Shown here: in pieces, positions 14,229 to 15,904 of the stretch
How the letters are laid out: each line of letters starts with the position of its first letter
How positions within the stretch are numbered: position 1 is the stretch's first letter
Program-made: the position numbers and the translations under genes
From: Acidobacteriaceae bacterium
GTDB taxonomy: Bacteria; Acidobacteriota; Terriglobia; Terriglobales; Acidobacteriaceae
Direction of reading: 5' to 3'
Length of the DNA stretch: 15,904 nucleotides
Assembly: GCA_030040175.1 (NCBI GenBank)
Contig: JASHUF010000478.1
Location: 1 to 15,904 of the forward strand
The notes under the pieces: generated by a model
What the model was told of the DNA's origin: nothing
Database searches by the model: none
The model's input: only the letters and a program-made list of their open reading frames with translations

Positions 14229-15904
14229 GTGCGAGCAGCAGCACGCGCCTTGCGCCGGCCGGCATGGAAGCATCCGATGAGCCGCCCCGGTCCGGTGCGC
14301 GAAAGCGCACCCATCCTCTGAGAGTTCTCGTTTGGCCGTGCATCGCGCTTCTGGCGATTGGCGGTTCGCTGGGAGTCTCCCCCGAGTTCGCAAAGCTCTG
14401 GGAAATCTGGAGTGAAGATCCCTTGCGTTCCATTGGCATGCTGATTCTGCCTGCCAGCATCTTCCTCGTCCTGCGCGCCTGGCGGCAAAGCAGGTGGGAG
14501 TTAAACGGCACCTGGTGGGGGCTTGTGCCGGTGATCCTTGCCTTTGTCCCGTTGCTCTTCTCGGAGCGGGTGGTCTTCTTTTGGTCCGCTGGGGATGTGA
14601 GGGTCAACTTTCTGCCCAGCGTTTTGCCGATCTACCTTTACGCCTCCGGCGTCGTTCTTCTGTTTGGCGGAGCGCGCGTCTGGCGGAGGGCATGGTTCCC
14701 GCTGGTGCTCCTGCTGTTTCTCCAGCCGGTTCCCGAGGTGATCGTCCAGTATCTTGACATCCCCATGCAAGGTCTTGCGGCGCAGGTCGCGCGGTCGTTT
14801 GCGCACCTGCTTGGGCTTTCTCCCTCGAACAGCGAGCTGCTGCGCCTGATGTTTACGCCGCGCTTCGGAATGTTCATCGCCCCGGGGTGCGACGGCATGC
14901 GCGGCGCCCTGACACTCGGTTATGGCGCGCTCATCGCCGGCTATTTGAGACGTGTGAGCACCCTTCGATGGGCCGCGTTGGTGGCGGGGGGCGTTCTACT
15001 GGGTCACCTCTTCAACTTGATTCGCCTTTGCGCCCTTGTGCTTTATTACCGCTTCGCCGTGGGTCATCCGCTTCTGGAGCGGTGCGCGGAACAGGCCGAT
15101 TACGCGATTGGGGCGCTGCTCTTTCTGGTTGCGGTGTTCCTGTTTCTCTTGATTTTTCTGAGGAAGGGAAGGGAAGGGAGTAAAACCGGCGCGGCGGTGC
15201 CGGAACCAGAAGGAAAACAGGAGTCCGGCTGGCGACCCACTTATTGGAAATCGGCGGCCTTGGCGCTTCTGGTGCTTCCGGTTCTCGTGCCGGGAGTGCG
15301 CGCGGCCGACAGTAACGCGGAGAATCTGGCTCTTGCACTTCATCGTGGTTCGATTACGGCGCATGACCTCGACGAGCTGCTCCCTGCGCAAGTGGGCGAG
15401 TACAGGCTGACTCGTGCGTGGCAGGAGCAGGTGGGAGGGGTTTCGGTTCTGGAAGCTGCGTCGTTCGTAGCGGAGCGCGAGGGCGAGGTGGAGATCGGCA
15501 TCTGGCTGCCGCCAAGCAATCACAGTATCGAACGCAGCCTGATGACCCAGGGGGAATTGCCCGCGGCAAGCGCTGTGACCAGCTTTATCACCGCGGATGG
15601 GCGGACGGTCGCCTTCAATACGGCTCTTTATGACGACGGGATCACGGACACGTTCATTGGGGACACCTATTGCACGCCTCTTTCCTGCCGGGCATCGAGC
15701 GAAAGGGAGCAAGGCCTCCATCTCACTCTGGATCAGGTCCTCGGCCACAGCGCGCCGGGCAAGCGCGCAGTTCCCATGTTCTTCAAGATCCAGACGCCGC
15801 GCACAGGCGCACCGTCTGATGCGGTGTCCAAGGATTTCTCGGCCAGGAGTCAAGCCTTCCTTTTCCATCTCAACCTCACGCAACTCAGCCAGGAATTTCA
15901 ATAA
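14225..15904 (+). CDS. xrtJ: Exosortase J with fused EpsI-like domain, copy 2
   Basis: A 559-residue paralogue of copy 1, aligning to it almost without gaps (offset of two residues) with about 64% identity over residues 65-302 by hand count. Cys C222 lies in APGCDGMRG, Arg R267 in HLFNLIRL, and Asp D292 (QADYAIGA) where His is usual. A helix at about 342-358 leads to the periplasmic EpsI-like domain with WQEQ, GIWLPP and the Cys pair C483/C488. GAGGAA eight bases before the ATG supports the start. Its substrate gene is not in the window: no TM-motif-TM gene precedes it, and the TAA is the last triplet of the window, so a partner could follow just outside. Copies 1 and 2 face opposite ways, about 4.3 kb apart start to start. 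Confidence 0.9.
   Translation: MSASSSTRLAPAGMEASDEPPRSGARKRTHPLRVLVWPCIALLAIGGSLGVSPEFAKLWEIWSEDPLRSIGMLILPASIFLVLRAWRQSRWELNGTWWGLVPVILAFVPLLFSERVVFFWSAGDVRVNFLPSVLPIYLYASGVVLLFGGARVWRRAWFPLVLLLFLQPVPEVIVQYLDIPMQGLAAQVARSFAHLLGLSPSNSELLRLMFTPRFGMFIAPGCDGMRGALTLGYGALIAGYLRRVSTLRWAALVAGGVLLGHLFNLIRLCALVLYYRFAVGHPLLERCAEQADYAIGALLFLVAVFLFLLIFLRKGREGSKTGAAVPEPEGKQESGWRPTYWKSAALALLVLPVLVPGVRAADSNAENLALALHRGSITAHDLDELLPAQVGEYRLTRAWQEQVGGVSVLEAASFVAEREGEVEIGIWLPPSNHSIERSLMTQGELPAASAVTSFITADGRTVAFNTALYDDGITDTFIGDTYCTPLSCRASSEREQGLHLTLDQVLGHSAPGKRAVPMFFKIQTPRTGAPSDAVSKDFSARSQAFLFHLNLTQLSQEFQ

Noticed and set aside
14996..15901. 301-codon open frame on the minus strand opposite xrtJ copy 2
   Set aside because: It is fully antisense to an exosortase with clear motifs. 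The product is Arg/Gln-rich without domains.
1..15904. CRISPR arrays, tRNA and rRNA genes
   Set aside because: No regularly spaced repeats, no cloverleaf-like segment and no rRNA-like stretch were noticed on reading either strand, though a tRNA search program was not run.

Overview
The window looks like a chromosomal segment of an Acidobacteriota bacterium (Terriglobia/Acidobacteriaceae type). The base composition is moderately high GC. The exported proteins are Gram-negative in type: a TonB C-terminal domain protein, a prepilin-like protein and a Tat substrate. Most tellingly, there are two copies of an exosortase with a fused C-terminal domain, which I recognise as the exosortase J (XrtJ) type described from Acidobacteria. 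This assignment is from protein recall only, with no database search. No rRNA, tRNA, CRISPR array or transposase gene was seen.

Left part (1-7650), mixed genes: the 3' part of a DHA2-type MFS exporter (+); convergent to it a Tat-exported protein of unknown function (-); upstream of that on the same strand a prepilin-like protein with a Gly/Ser-rich tail (-); a roughly 760-bp gap with a candidate promoter; a small helical hypothetical protein (+); a signal-peptide-bearing TonB C-terminal domain protein (+) followed by a possible terminator; a gap of about 510 bp with an operator-like palindrome over a TATAAT box; and a VirK/YbjX (DUF535) protein (+).

Right part (7650-15904), an envelope/exopolysaccharide and protein-sorting locus: a 527-bp leader with a long inverted repeat precedes a NusG/RfaH-like antiterminator (+). 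It ends 14 bp from the end of the convergent first exosortase (xrtJ copy 1, -). Directly upstream of that exosortase, on the same strand, is a 60-codon gene. Its product is a signal peptide, a short spacer with the motif PENPT, one transmembrane helix and a basic tail, the layout of a minimal exosortase substrate. Divergent to it is an O-antigen ligase/Wzy-type polymerase (+). Then come a TPR-like membrane-anchored protein and a one-base-spaced zinc-ribbon membrane protein (-), and finally xrtJ copy 2 (+), whose stop codon is the last triplet of the window.

The most interesting signal is the tiny TM-motif-TM gene coupled to xrtJ copy 1, next to a close paralogue in inverted orientation (roughly 64% identical over the membrane core by hand count), with polysaccharide polymerisation and specialised antitermination functions interleaved. 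The expected result is a sorting system in which polysaccharide assembly and processing of a very small exported peptide are linked. The function of that peptide is not known to me.
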